From: Periconia sp. R9002
Taxonomy: Eukaryota; Ascomycota; Dothideomycetes; Pleosporales; Periconiaceae
Direction of reading: 5' to 3'
DNA length: 64,000 nt
Assembly: GCA_023627715.1 (NCBI GenBank)
Contig: JAMAHW010000019.1
Location: forward strand, 1 to 64,000
Below the pieces are notes generated by a model that had not been told where the DNA came from, ran no database searches, and worked only from the letters and a program-made list of their open reading frames with translations. This document shows, piece by piece, positions 43,411 to 55,700 of this stretch; the first letter of the stretch is position 1; each line of letters starts with the position of its first letter. A program made the translations under genes and the position numbers.

Positions 43411-46400
43411 TCATGACGACCTCCTGTCTGTCCCAAAATAATCCTTTTGTGTATGCTGCACGCCAGGGCTCACGCTCGTCGAGCTCTCACTTCTACTGCT
43501 TCCCGCCGAGCTCCCTCTCTCACTGCCACCAGACTCGAATGAGATGCCTAATGCTGTGCCTCCTCCCGATCGTCTCTTCCCCGGCCTGGGTACCCCTAAT
43601 CGGGTTGATTCGAAATTGAAGGCCGCAGGTGCTTGCTCTTCCATCGACGTCGGCGCCAACTTAACAAGCTCCAGAGTGCGCCTTAGCGTGTTGCCACTCT
43701 CGTCAAGTGCCATGAGGAACCGTGCGAGTTCTTTGCACAGATCCCAATCCTGTTCGCCCTTCGCGCGCTGAAGTAACCGAACTACCTGATCTCCAGTTGC
43801 GCTAAGCTCCTCAAATGTGTGTAAAACAAGGAGGTAACCACCCGCTGTCTTCAAACTGCCCTTTTCGAGAGACTCCTCGAAAAGTTCTTCGGGGGGCGGG
43901 AGATTAGCAAAGAGCGTGCGCCACGAGCGCAGCTCCGTCTTCCGTGTACACTGTACTACAATGTCGAGATATTGTGGGAATGAAGATAGAAAAGAGAGCA
44001 CAGACGGTAACAGTGCTTGCTCAGGTGGGGGGCTGGTGTCGACTTCTTCGTCAAGAACTTCATGGAGTAGCATCTCCAATGCATGTGGGAAATAGAGCAA
44101 ATGCTGATAATGATGGCTCAAATGCAGAGCTGCAGGGTGATTGTATTGCGCAAGATGTTGCCGTAACAAGGCGGGAAGGAATAATTGAGTCTACTCGTGT
44201 AAGCTTACGCATATCCTGATTCTAGGGGGACGTCATGTGGAATAATTCGAGGATCACATACCCTTGTGCCAAAGCGGGAGTAGGTAAAGCTGATATCCCT
44301 CCTTTGTATCAATTCCGATTCTATTCCGAATATAATCGCTTTATTGATCAATGCACTGAGCGGGTAGAAATCAACGGGAATTCTGACGGGAGAAGGTAAT
44401 TCTCTGCCCAGTTCAATGGACACGGTTGATAGCACATCGGCAATATCCATCCAAACTCGCACGTCCATTCCATCAAAATACCACAAAGAGTCACGCAAGT
44501 CATGGCTGTGCAAACCATTCAGCGACAGCTCTGCAGAAGGACTGGGTGGTAGCGAATCATCTTGCATTTCTAGAACAAATGCCGGGTGATCTCGCATGAG
44601 AGCATACGTTTCCACATTTTGAGCAATGATACGCATTTCGTATTTTAAATCGCCGCCCTCTGTTGTTGTTGGTTGCAGTAAGACGAGCTTACCGTCAACG
44701 AGGAATAAAATGGTGGCTGTCGCCACATCTTGAGACGGATCACCGTTGTCTGTGAACACGGGTGAGTAAACTTTAGCGGAACTATCATGGCATGACATAC
44801 AAATCTGGTCTTCGGGTAAAATCCAGCTCAAGGCCCGCACACGAGGCGGTGCGCGAACAATGCCATGTAATGCAATTTGGCCAACTTGTACAAGCGTAAC
44901 GGTGGCATTCGTGACATTTATCATATAATGATATAGTATATTGTCGTAGGTATAAACCAGAAGTGAATCTTCTCCGGACGATGCAATCAATACAATCGGG
45001 GAAGGCAATTGCTGGACATGCATGATATGGTCATTGTCTAGAGCAAGCTCGCGCGAGTAAATGCGAATCTAGGGGTTTGTTTAGCCCGGAATAGGTTTAT
45101 TACGAACAAAACATTGTGGAAAAGTAGCGTACCTGGTGTGAGTCTTGGGATTCCACTGCTGCAATCAACACATGTTGAAACCAGCACATGCCACCCCGTA
45201 CAGTGAATTCGTTCTCTATAAATGGATCATCGAAAGTTTTCCATCGTCCACTGTTGACACTGTAATGAGCCAAACCCCTCTTGCCCGCAACGGCAACATA
45301 ACGACCATCGTTGGAAATAGCTGACATGCGGATAGGCCACTGATCTACCAGATAATGAGAAGGGACCTGCACGTGATGCCACAGCGACACGTCCACTGAA
45401 ATGGTTGTCAAATCGGGCAACTCGTAGCCACGATAAATGATAAATCCAGTGCTCGTTTGCATCAATGATCGTGATACGTTTGCCGACGAAAAGCAGCCGG
45501 TTACTGCGCTCCGGGCCATCTCGAGGAGAAACAGGCGGTTGTCGTTATTGCCTAGGAGCAGCAGTTCTGCACCACCGCCCACCCAGAAAGCATCTTTGAT
45601 ACCCAACAGCCAATGTTCGCCATTCATTTCGGATAATTGTCTATCTGTCATGAAACTAGTAGCGCCTGCTTTGCCATACACACTCCACATGGCCCATCCG
45701 TTTTCATATCCTGCGAAAAGACAATAGCCGTCTGGAGAGTATGCAAGAACATTGAGCTTGCCTGGGTTCGTAGTATTCGGCTGTACTTTGTGTGACAGTG
45801 GTATATTACCTGTATAATCCCTGGCCGTGTAGACGCAGATCTCACCACTATGGCAACCTACGGCAAGTAACGAGAATCTAGCATTGATAGCAGCTCTTAT
45901 GCCATATTCACTCTCGTTGCGGGGATTGTGAAAGCCATGGCCGCGGAAAAGGCTATGCTTCCCCTCGTCTTGAGTATTCGGCGTCAGTCTCTGCACTGCG
46001 AACGCCTTTCCATCTTCCGTAATCCACATGGAAAGATTCATAGGACGGTCATGAATCAAATCGGCAATCCTGGCCTTTTTGCCAAGCCAAGTCATGCGAC
46101 TGAGCAGTTCCGTGCTGGTTTGGCTTCCGCTGCTATCGGGAGCCCAACGTATGCACTGGACGGCGGCCGGTTTCTCGGTTGCGACAATGAGCTCATCATC
46201 CAGAGCGAGCGCTTTCGCAATCCCTGCATCAACGCGTATAACCATACGGAAGCGCAAGCTGAGCTCTTTGATACCACTGCCTTCGCCCGGACCAGCATTT
46301 TTGTCCTGCTGCCTTGGGATTTTGAACCCGCTCATGGAGCTATTCCTCCTGGAATGGCCAGCCGAGGTATGCGTGAATTGCACCTTGTAAACGCGAGACG

Positions 46401-46961
46401 TAGGGTCTGTAGCAAGTGAGTAGGTGATGAGAAAGCCCAGGGTGGTTTGTACGACGAAGATCTGCGAATCCGGGCGAAGAAGGATGTTCACATTGGGACC
46501 ATATGTTCTAAGAGAATGATCGGAACGAAGGACAGAGGCCAGGATAGCCGTGGGCTGTGAATGTTAGCAAATGCGGTAGCTCCTCAGTTTCGCGACCGAC
46601 ATACCTTTGTCTGCCAGATGGTCAGGGTGGACCTCGTAATGGTTGCAAACATATTCCCACTTCTCGTGACCCGGATAGCAATAATGTTGCCTGAGACATC
46701 GTCTTCGGCAATCTCCAAGTCCTTCTCTTGCTTCGCTTGCCCATCCGACTCCTTGGGGCTCTTGTCGGTGTGCTCGTCCAGTGCATCATCGTAGGCGTTC
46801 GCCTCGCCAGAGTCCGGGTTTTGGTCGCTTTGAGAATCATGCTGATGGATGCCATTCCGCGTGGCCGACTCCAGCCCATCGTGGGAGGTATGGGGGCGGG
46901 CTGACTGCGTGTCTTTGGTGGCCGCAAACACGGAAGGCGAGGAGATGGGCCAGTACGTCAT
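43411..46961 (-). CDS. RIC1: RIC1, subunit of the Ypt6/Rab6 guanine nucleotide exchange complex
   Basis: Ric1 with Rgp1 activates the Golgi GTPase Ypt6/Rab6 for endosome-to-Golgi traffic. Four exons: 46961-46605, 46554-45133, 45068-44262 and 44190-43411, giving 1,121 residues. Introns are 50, 64 and 71 bp, all phase 0, and the joins restore IWQTKPTAILASVLRSDHSL, SHQIRIYSRELALDNDHIM and RFGTRTQLFLPALLRQHL. The N-terminal half is the WD-like beta-propeller region. The C-terminal RIC1 domain includes HLSHHYQHLLYFPHALEMLL and HEVLDEEVD, the most conserved part. Residues 15-90 are an acidic, low-complexity insert. A read-through of the third intron would stop after LESGYA. Confidence 0.93.
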
Positions 46962-47416
46962 GGCGCTCTATGACAATTGATGGCTGCATTTGGACGGGCG
47001 CATCTCACGGCGATAGAGTTGGAACAGAGCGTACTGTAGTTGAGTGTGGGTGTAGGTGAAGTGTGACGCGGTGAGCCGGAGCCCAGAGGTGTGATAGGTG
47101 CAGTACGTAGGTAGAGCAGTTGGGCAAGCCATCGTGTTGCTAGCCTACATAGGTACAATGGCCTAGACTTAGCCTACATAGGCACTTAGGTAATCAACCG
47201 ACCCTGCACAGAGGAGAGGCACGGGAAAATGTACAAGCGATGATCGATTCATGCATCAATCACTCCATGGATGCATGTGCATCTAGGTATCAATTGTAAA
47301 TTACATGCAGGCCTCTCCCATTGCAGCTCTTGCTCCGTCTGATATTTTCGGGGTCAAGCATCCTAGATTCTACACTAGCCGTGGCTGAAAACTTCCCACC
47401 CAATTTTTTCAGATTC
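46962..47416. other. RIC1 promoter region
   Basis: 455 bp between RIC1 and the 3' end of the RNase H-like gene. It has CCTACATAGG and GTAGGTA repeats around 47100-47200 and no gene. Confidence 0.5.
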
Positions 47417-48631
47417 TTATCGCTCGAGGACTACCCCTTCCTCGTCGTCACTAAGATCGATGAGTTCCTTGTCGCTCTTGTATGCGTGTGCATTCGCGTA
47501 TCCCGCAATCTTGTCTGCGAGTTCGTTCCCAGGCACCTGCCATGGTCAGTCGCTGTAGTGACCATGTACTGTTTTCTTCTGCTTTACCTTGCTATGACCT
47601 GGGACCCAATGGATCGAAACATTGGAAACATCGAGTCGAATCAATTTGGTCGCTTTCTTCACAATCTGAAGCGCTAAAGGCCTTCTATCCGGATTCTGTT
47701 TGAGTGCTTCGATGACGGCTTGGGCGTCAGTGTAGATGGCCACGGCATTGAGCGATTTGACTCTGTTTTGTGCCACTTCCGAAGCCCAATCTAAAGCTTT
47801 GATGACAGCGAGAAATTCCATGTCATTGCTAGATACGTCTACGCCTGTCGACACTTTGTAACCGAGTGCTCTCCATGGTCCCCATCCATAGACTTCACTG
47901 TATCGCCACGCAAATGCGAAACCTTGCTTGCCTCTGTGGCTGCCGGAGCCATCCGTCCACATTACGAGGCGGTTGATATCGAGCTTATGTACTGTACTTT
48001 CTTTGTACGCCTCTTCAATAGCTTTGATGGGAGACTCGACCTTCAGTGTGCCCGGGAATACAGTGACCGGCGGCAACGATGGGCGCTCCAGATACCGGTT
48101 TGGTACGACAGTTGTAATGGTGGATCTGTCGAACAATGCAGCGGCATGCATAGCAAGCTCCAGATCCTTTTCGATTTCCAATGCACTGAAGAATTGATCT
48201 TTCCAGAAGTCGAGATCCCGATGGCGGCTCAGAATCATTACTTCAGGACTGTTTTGTCGGAGCCTCTTCCGCCGACCAAGGGTGGTTTTCTGTACCATAG
48301 AGTTATAGCTGTTTTTCTTTGTTCTTTTCGACGTCCGGTTCTGAACAGCGGAGGTCTGCCCCATAAACAACTTCTGTTTCTGTGTGGTGCGATTCGACGA
48401 GCGTGAGAAATTTAGCGGCGATGGCGAGCGTCCTGACTGCATCGCATCGTCGGCACTCAATTTCGCAGTGGAAGAGATGTCCACAGACGGCGGGATATAA
48501 TCATTTTGGCCGTCATTGTGTTCCCTAGCAGTTAGGTCGATCGCGTTTGCGAGCGATGTACCAGCTTCTTGTAGCGTCGCAGACGAGGTCATTCGCAAAG
48601 GGAAGTCGAACGTGCCTGGTGGGATCGACAT
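47417..48631 (-). CDS. RNase H-like domain protein
   Basis: 387 residues from ATG 48631; the frame opens further up only with non-ATG codons. Exons 48631-47588 and 47536-47417. The C-terminal 165 residues are an RNase H fold with all four acidic residues: Asp227 in WTDGSGSHRGKQGFAF, Glu272 in NDMEFLAVIKAL, Asp302 in IYTDAQAVIEAL and Asp356 in VPGHSKVPGNELADKIAG. The intron (47587-47537) splits that last motif. The N-terminal 200 residues are Ser/Lys rich with a basic cluster, LGRRKRLRQ, and match nothing I know. The domain style, with HWVPGHSKVPGNELAD, is that of non-LTR retrotransposon RNase H and of host RNase H1. The intron and unmutated sequence argue for a host gene. Confidence 0.78.
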
Positions 48632-49076
48632 CTCCGTCGACGGTGCGGAGTATATGGCGGGTATAAAAAAGGTAGAAAACGGTGATCTTTGCAACAAACG
48701 AGCGCTACAAATTGCGGCGGTCTGCACGTACAAGCGAGGTGAATTACTGTCCAAGGCAGGTACCTAACTACCCGGGTACATGTAGGTAGGTATGTACCTA
48801 GGTATGTACATTGTCAATCACTTGCGCCAGCACGTGAACTACAGGGGGTAAGTGCACTTTGAGAGTAGGAAGGAGCGATTGCGGTGCTCTAAACAGCCAT
48901 GTACACCGCCGATTCTTTCTACATTTCAACCTTGGTTGTCCTCTTTTCCTGCCCTCGACTTGCAGTAGGTACATTATTTGAGCACGGAGTAATTGCGAAA
49001 AAGCAGGGGTATCACATGTCTACAATCTTCACGCTTCGACTTTTCTCATTCGCCTTCGCCCAAGCCACCGTAGTCT
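48632..49076. other. promoter region of the RNase H-like gene
   Basis: 445 bp with a dense TACCTA/TAGGTA palindromic cluster at about 48769-48812 and no supported gene. Confidence 0.5.
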
Positions 49077-50207
49077 TCATTTACCTCTCCAGCGTGATTT
49101 TGGCTGATAGTTAAGCTCCGTGTCTCCCAACAAGCCGTCTTTCATTCCATCGTGATCCACGTTGCTTTCAGGTGTTCTGACCTCTCCTCTCACAATTTCA
49201 ACCAAGTTGATCAAGGGCAATGCCAACAACAACAGGGGAAGTAGCTGGCCATAGCTCCACTCTTTTTCACTCGGTCCTGTCAAATTGACACCATCGGGTA
49301 CAGTCCCAAAAGCCTGGCTGACCATGACGACACGAACAGTCGCTCCGATTCCGAGGGCAAGGAGGATCAAGAGCGCAGCTACCTGGACGGATTTGAGCCA
49401 TCGCGGCTCGTTACGGTTATGCAGATACCAAGTTGCTGCAATAAACACGACGATTTGGGCGGCGACGACGGCAATGGTGGCGGCTATGGAGAGAGCTGCG
49501 TTTGAAGCAGCCCCACGCCCATCGACGCTCCACACGCACGAGATAGGTAAGCGAGGCTCCAGGTTCTTGGTTACGGTCTGTAGTATGAAAATGCCGGACA
49601 AGACGCCAAGGAACATGTTGAGCAGCATAAAGAATTGACGTAACCAGCGGAGCACCCAATCTCTTTTGAAATCGTTAACCAGCGCGACAAGTGTTGCGAG
49701 GTTTGTCGCTGTGGATAGGAGAGAGAGGAGCCAAATAATGAAGAAGTGATAGGGCACCATCGTCTTCATTTTGGCCAGGCCTAGTGATTGGATCCCGATG
49801 CCAGTGACTATCTGTTGGTCGGAGAAGGACAAGAGTAGTTTTCGGCACCATGGAACGGAAGTGGATTTGCGGAGGCCAAAAAGGACAATAATGGCGCTGA
49901 GGAGAAGCGAGATGCAGTTGGTGATGATGAAGGAGAGGAGTGTCTAGCGACGGTCATCAGTATACGTAGATGGTCGCATCAGTGCCCTATTACTTGGATG
50001 CAAACTCACACCGGCACCCGCGACTCCAGCATCAGTGTGCACTTCGGCAGGTACAACTGAGCAATTCTTGTGGTCCATATCGAATATTGCCATGCTGGGC
50101 TGGGTAATCGCTAGCGGGCAATGCTGAGGCCTTGGAGGTTGAAATCCAGGTACAGAGAGTCGTTTGTTATCGAGACACCACGTAGTGTGGCTGGCGTATT
50201 GAGACAC
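49077..50207 (-). CDS. multispanning membrane protein of unknown function (fungal conserved)
   Basis: The exon ending near 50010 codes for a lumenal or outside segment with Cys and Pro (DNKRLSVPGFQPPRPQHCPL, MDHKNCSVVPAEVHTDAG). A 66-bp intron (50009-49944, GTGAGT to CTAG) joins GVAGAG to TLLSFIITNCISLLLSAIIV. About six membrane helices follow, for example MVPYHFFIIWLLSLLSTA, WLRQFFMLLNMFLGVLSGIF, ALSIAATIAVVAAQIVVFIA and LLPLLLLALPLINLV, then a short charged tail. The first ATG is not in this exon: the frame upstream of 50207 has no ATG before a stop at about 50230, so a small 5' exon is missing from the model. I recognise it as a conserved fungal membrane protein without a known role. Confidence 0.75.
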
Positions 50208-50402
50208 TGATGCAGTACTGTAATCACCCTAGTTACATTTAACTAACTTTGTACCCGTGAATAGGTATATCAAACTCTAGGTACAAAGTCGTTCGTTCGT
50301 TATCAAGACACTACGTGTAGTAATGTTTTGAGATGTTTATAGGTTATTGTAGAAGCCCTGGGTGAGTTAAGCTGACTTTGTGAATGGGATATGGGTAGGT
50401 AT
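50143..50402. repeat. diverged tandem duplication of about 130 bp covering the 5' coding exon
   Basis: Two units, about 50143-50271 and 50272-50402, align along their whole length on the plus strand: aggtacagagagtcg against aggtacaaagtcgttcg, ttatcgagacaccacgtag against ttatcaagacactacgtg, then the shared ttgaga, aactttgt and aggtat steps. The left unit contains the 5' part of the membrane-protein exon; the right unit is its decayed copy, frameshifted by small insertions. Confidence 0.7.
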
Positions 50403-50915
50403 AATGGGGTGTCAACAGTAGCAACACGACGGGGAGAGAAACATGAGTTGAATGAGGAGGAGGGAGATGAGAAACAAAAGTCGGCTGTTGTTTCGTTTCG
50501 CATGTAGCACAGTCGAAGCGCACAGCCTCCCACTCACGGACGTCATCACCATCAACCCCTGACAGACGGATGGCGGCGGTGCCAAATTTGGATTTAAGCT
50601 TGGCTCAGCTGGCAAAGCAACGCCCAATCAATGCGCCAACCCCAACCCACCCAGGCATGAAACTCTCCAAAACACGCACGCTCGGCGAACTACAGCAGTC
50701 GCGCGCTTGCGACCCAAAGCGCCACATAGATGCACGTTACGTCCAAATTCACCGCTTTCGACTTTGAGGAACCATCAAGCTTCTGGTAATAATATAGAAG
50801 AATACAATAAAAGCAATCTGAAACCAACTTCGGCATCGTGCGTCTTATCTCCCATCATGTCCCAAACCCCGTCGCTATGCAGTGTAACTGTTCCTATGTA
50901 TGCCTCCTTCATCCT
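50208..50915. other. 5' region of the membrane-protein gene and 3' flank of the E2 gene
   Basis: 708 bp. It holds the decayed second unit of the tandem duplication and probably the unresolved first exon of the membrane-protein gene. Several short frames exist but none joins in phase to the known exon with good splice sites. Confidence 0.45.
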
Positions 50916-52265
50916 TCAAAGCCTGGCCACGCCTGTCCGTGGGCCAAAGTCACCACGATTGTATCTTTTCAAATCATACTTTGCCCTCTTGAATTTGTTC
51001 GATTCCCACCGTTGTTTCGTCCGGAAATCGCCTGCCGCAAACCTTTTTCGAGTCGTGTTCTGTTTTACGGGGCTGCTGCTCATGGTCTCTGCTTGTTCCC
51101 ACGACCATGAAAACTCTCGAATGAGCGGATGAATTTGATTGTTTGGCTGAATCGCGGAGAAAGGATTTCGATGGGAGAACTTGAGAAGCTCTGGAGTATC
51201 CGTCGAAAGAGATTTAGCCAAGTCTAGGGACTTGGACGTAGGAAGACGGAGCCTGAAGCTCTGCTGTGCGCGACTCTTGGAAGGGACAGTGATGAAGGGG
51301 TCACCATCGGCAAGATGCAGTTGCGATTCTTTAGAGCGACCCTTTCCTCCCGACAAAGAGATCCCTCGCGATACTTCGGGCTGGACACTGTCATTGAGAC
51401 CTTGAATGCCAAATATGTTGTTCGGTCCAATCGATACTGTTTTTGTGGATTCGACTGGACCTGGTATCCAATCGCTCTCACGGTCGCTCTCAACCACTAT
51501 CTTTGTATTTCCGACGTTTTCCTCATCCTCCACGCGGCTTGCACTAGGGACTTTGGATACATGTGGCGTATTTTGGTCTATTATTTTACCCTTTTCCTTG
51601 CTGTTGATTTTAGACTCGGTGTCCAATACATCCTTCTTTCCATTGTTCTCCTCGCCTCTGTTCTGGGCTTCCCTTACTTGGTCCACCAGGTTGCTTGGGA
51701 TAGCGGCGTGTATCTTTGTCATGAGAGTAGCCCTCCGACAAAAACTGTTCCAGTCCTCACTTGCCAGTTTTCCTGCATCTTCATTCAGGGCACTTGCAGG
51801 ATTTGGTTGTATCAGCAGGCATGATATGGTGACAAGCACGTCCCTCAGCTTCAGCGAGCTGCTCCAATCGCGCTTCAACGTCTCCACACAGACGGCACCG
51901 GATTTCTCATCAATGTTGGGATGCCACAGAGGGGTGCGAAAAGTGGCTGTGGGAGGGGCGGCGGGGTAGGTAGTAGGAATGTCGAGATGAAGGCGCCAGA
52001 CACCGCTGGCGTAGGGGGTGCCGATGGGACCGGCAAGAAGGATATCGAGCGACGTCAGATCAGAATAAGGGTCTGAGACTCCGGCCGGAGGAAAAAGGTA
52101 GTTGGGGGGTAAGCCCGCAGTCTGGAGGGAGCCGTGGTCGGCGGCCAGACGGCGGAGAGATTTTGAGTTCTAAAATCAGAAACAATCAGCACAAGGGTTG
52201 CATTGTTGAATGGATCAAATCTGTGAGGGCCTAAAGTATAGATGAGTAGGTAGTCGTCGTACCAT
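50916..52265 (-). CDS. ubiquitin-conjugating enzyme E2 with long C-terminal tail
   Basis: 418 residues. Residues 2-150 are a UBC fold: SLRRLAADHGSLQTAGLPPN, FRTPLWHPNIDEKSGAVCVE with the HPN motif (84-86) and catalytic Cys95, and IQPNPASALNEDAGKLASED. It accepts ubiquitin (or a ubiquitin-like protein) from an E1 as a thioester. The start is unusual: ATG 52265-52263 is directly followed by a GTACGA donor, and the 93-bp intron ends at 52170 (TTTTAG), giving M-NSKSLRRLA in phase 0. The longer upstream frame (52413) would join out of phase. The 260-residue tail is charged, Ser rich and ends in a conserved-looking basic block (KRFAAGDFRTKQRWESNKFK). The specific E2 subclass is not clear. Confidence 0.88.
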
Positions 52266-52768
52266 GAGGTGTTTTGGTTATCGCTATGATGGTTGTGCTG
52301 CTGCTGCTGCCGCTGCCGCTGCCACCAGACTGTTGTTGTCTCTCGCTGACTCGAGCCACGCGTGGGTGGCTTAGCGCCCCTCTAGCGTGATTATTTGGCG
52401 TTTGCGACCCCAAAAGCAGTAAGAACGACCGACTTCACCGTACCATTCGTCAGCCTAACGCTAACTACATGCATACACACTTACTTAGGTACTTAGTCAT
52501 GTAAGTTACATAGGTACTTACCTAGGTAATCAAAGGAAGCCTCTATTAGACAATTACTTGTCTATTAAAAATCCCTTAAATCAATTACCTAGGTAAGTAG
52601 TTACATGTATTCATGTTCGCTAGCCAAGTATTGATTGGTGTGTAGAGTGACAGCATAACACTTTGATTCCATGTACCTGGCCTGGCGGTTCCGCCACAAA
52701 ACGCCCTATCCAGTACCGACGATTTTAATATGCCTATCTGCCCACGCTGAAATGCTAACCACCTACTC
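52266..52768. other. E2 gene 5' region and 3' flank of NUP120
   Basis: 503 bp. A GCAGCAGC/GCCGCTGCC simple run lies at about 52300-52325 in the E2 leader, and a strong TACCTAGGTA cluster at about 52480-52605. No gene. Confidence 0.5.
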
Positions 52769-55700
52769 TTACAAAATATCCATGTCGTCTGCTGGGTCGA
52801 CAAAAGGAAACTGTCCTGATTCAATGGCAGCTACACGATCCAGCTCCGCTTGATACTCCTTCCTCAGTGTTTCGAGGGTTACGATATGTCTCTTCAGCAT
52901 CTTTTTTGCTTTCCCAATCGTCCACGCTGGCGCCATGCTATCGTCAATGCGCTGCTCCGCCACAATGTACGCATCCTCCGCCGACATAGACAAGAGTGCG
53001 TTGATGATCAGCAAGTAGCACTGAGCAAGCGACTCATCTCCTGGATCGTGGATCTTGGATGACGTCGATTTCAGACGCTGCAACCGTTCATAGAGAATCG
53101 TCGCAGCGCCACGGAAATCTCCTCGAGAAATGCGGAATGAGTAGAGGGTCTGATGGTAAGGAGGTCCAGAAGCAACGTTCAACGTCCTATGGCAGAGACT
53201 CGAGAGGATGCCGTCCACGTCATCTCGGAGTCCAATAAATGGAAACTTTAACAACGCTGCCGTTTGCGACTGTGATACCATCGACGTGATTAATTTCTGG
53301 AGAGAAGAGTGCTGTCTGGTCTCTTCGTTAGCTCGGAGTGCTTCATGGCGACAAGAAGTGGGTATGAAAAAGACAGCAAACTTACAGTGCGTGGTCGCTA
53401 TGCCGTATCAACGCAGTATAAGCCTCGGTGAACCGTGAAGTTTGCACTGATGCAGTGAACAATCGCTGAAGGAACTCGGTCTTCAACTCCATTTCTTGGT
53501 TACCCGTCAAGCTCCTCAGCCCCAAATGTGCAAAATCGGCTGCGTAGGAGTGCACCTTTGCCTTTTCGAATAGAGTGAGTACGTGGTGGTAGAATCTCGC
53601 TAAGCCTTCAGAAAAATCACTACGCTCAATCTCCGTCAAGATATTCGCACTGTCTGACATATGAACATCGAATATGCTACTGAGTGCTGTGCTTGTCAAT
53701 ATCGCGGTCATTGAAGGTAGCTTATGCTGCTCACCAAGATTATGTGCTACTTTTTGGAAGCAGACAGACGCCCGGGCGTTCTCGCCGAGTGCGAGATGCA
53801 TTCGCCCTTTCAAGTAAGTGGACCAAGCGGAACCCGTTGTAGAGAATCGTGAGAACTCCATGGCCAACGCGTACTCTTTCTGAACAAGCAATATACCCAT
53901 TGTCTCATCTACCTTCTCTTCGAATGTTTCGTTGAAGAATGAACTCAACCACGCAAGACTCCACCAAGTGAGCCTTTCAGACTTTAGCGCTGGTGATAGT
54001 GACATCCCGTGGGCGTTCAGGCCATGAATACCCTCCAAGATGACCTGTGTCATAGGAAACCGGGTTGTGTGATAGGTTTCACCCAATGCTACCATAAGCA
54101 CCTCAGTGGCAGGAGAAGTTGCAGCCTGGTGGGACCACACCGTAGTTGCGAGCCATTTCAGCACCAAGTAATCTTTGAAAAAGGTCATCAATTCGACGAA
54201 TACTTTGGAAGCATCGAATTCCGCCGATAAGTTTTCTTCAAACTGCATGAATAAAACAACCACGAGTAAGTCAAGCATAACATTATAGTTATGTTCCAGT
54301 GTTTCTTGCGATATTCTGAGAAGAGCACTGAGGCCATATCGCCCGATTTGTTTCCGCTTGTCAGGCCGTTCATCTGCCTCCACAGTAAAAACCTGTAAGG
54401 CTTCGATGAATATATCCGTGTCTAAGTCATCGAGCTCCATCCCAAGCTCCTCCAGGAATACGGCTAAATCGTCTTCTGTGAGCAGCTGCGAGAGATCACA
54501 ATTAAGATCCATCTGTTCCATACGATCGACAACGGTGAGTGAGCGACTTTGTAATATATCAAGTTCAATCTGTTGCTTCAGCGCCTGCTGAAAGGAGCGG
54601 GGGAAGCGCCTACGCAACAACGTGGCTGCGTTGAGCAGCCTTTCCACATCTCGACTTTCTTCTTGGTTATTTCTGCCTTCCGGAAGAGCGTGGGGTTGTG
54701 GAAAACTGAGAGATTGTGACCCGTGCACCGTTGCTGCGTTGAGAGTAATCATCTCTGCTTCACCGCATTTTCGAATAGCCGACAGATAGTCGCTCAAGAC
54801 TAGCCAAGGCATATCTAATTTGTGATCATATACGAGACAAAGCGATTCTCCTCGGCGCTTGTGCATGTCTTTTACAATACCATAATACGACTGCCACTGC
54901 TGTGCCACTGCGTTTCCATAATTGTTTAATTCAGGAACACGCCGCTGTGCAGTTGTAGCCAAAGCATTGATGGTTGCGCAAAGACGTTCTTTCAAAGGAC
55001 CCTTGTGGGATTTCCTAGTAGGCGTGTCTATTCCTTTTCGAAGATATGTGTGCGCAGCCTCCAGGGTGGCGGTCGTAAATCGGCCGGGGAAAAAGAAGAA
55101 GTCCAGCCATTGATCAGTCAGGTTCTTTTCAGAATGCTCGGAGTCGTGTCCTTGTTCTCCTGGATTGGCGGGATTGTTTCTGAGTTCCTCTACGGTCAAA
55201 GGCCCTGAATGCACCGTCATCCACCCACGCTTCCATGTCTTGACTAGTGTTCTCAGATCGCCTTTGAGATCGAATGTCAAAGAGTACACTTTGCTGCTTG
55301 GCCCAGATCGTGCGCGGATCCAAATCTCCATATCCCTCCATCGAGATGACCCTGGAACGACGATGAACTCTTCCATTGTCCATACAGTAGCGTCCATTAA
55401 ATCATCAATAGGAGGACTGAACTCAATATCATCCCTAGCATCGTAGATGCCACTGACATCATCGTCTGCATCCCTTACACCCCAAAATTTGAACTGATGC
55501 TCGAGGGGAGAATAAGTCACAAGGTAATATTTAGCATCCGTAACGTGATCACCTCCGACGCCGATGACCTGCAGCAATACATGCTGTGAGGGCCCAATGA
55601 AATAAGGCGGATTCCTTTCGTGCGATCCGTCGGAATGATGTAAAAGATCCCGCTGTAGCGTCAGTTTCCCAGACGCAATATTGAATATCCGTAAACGATG

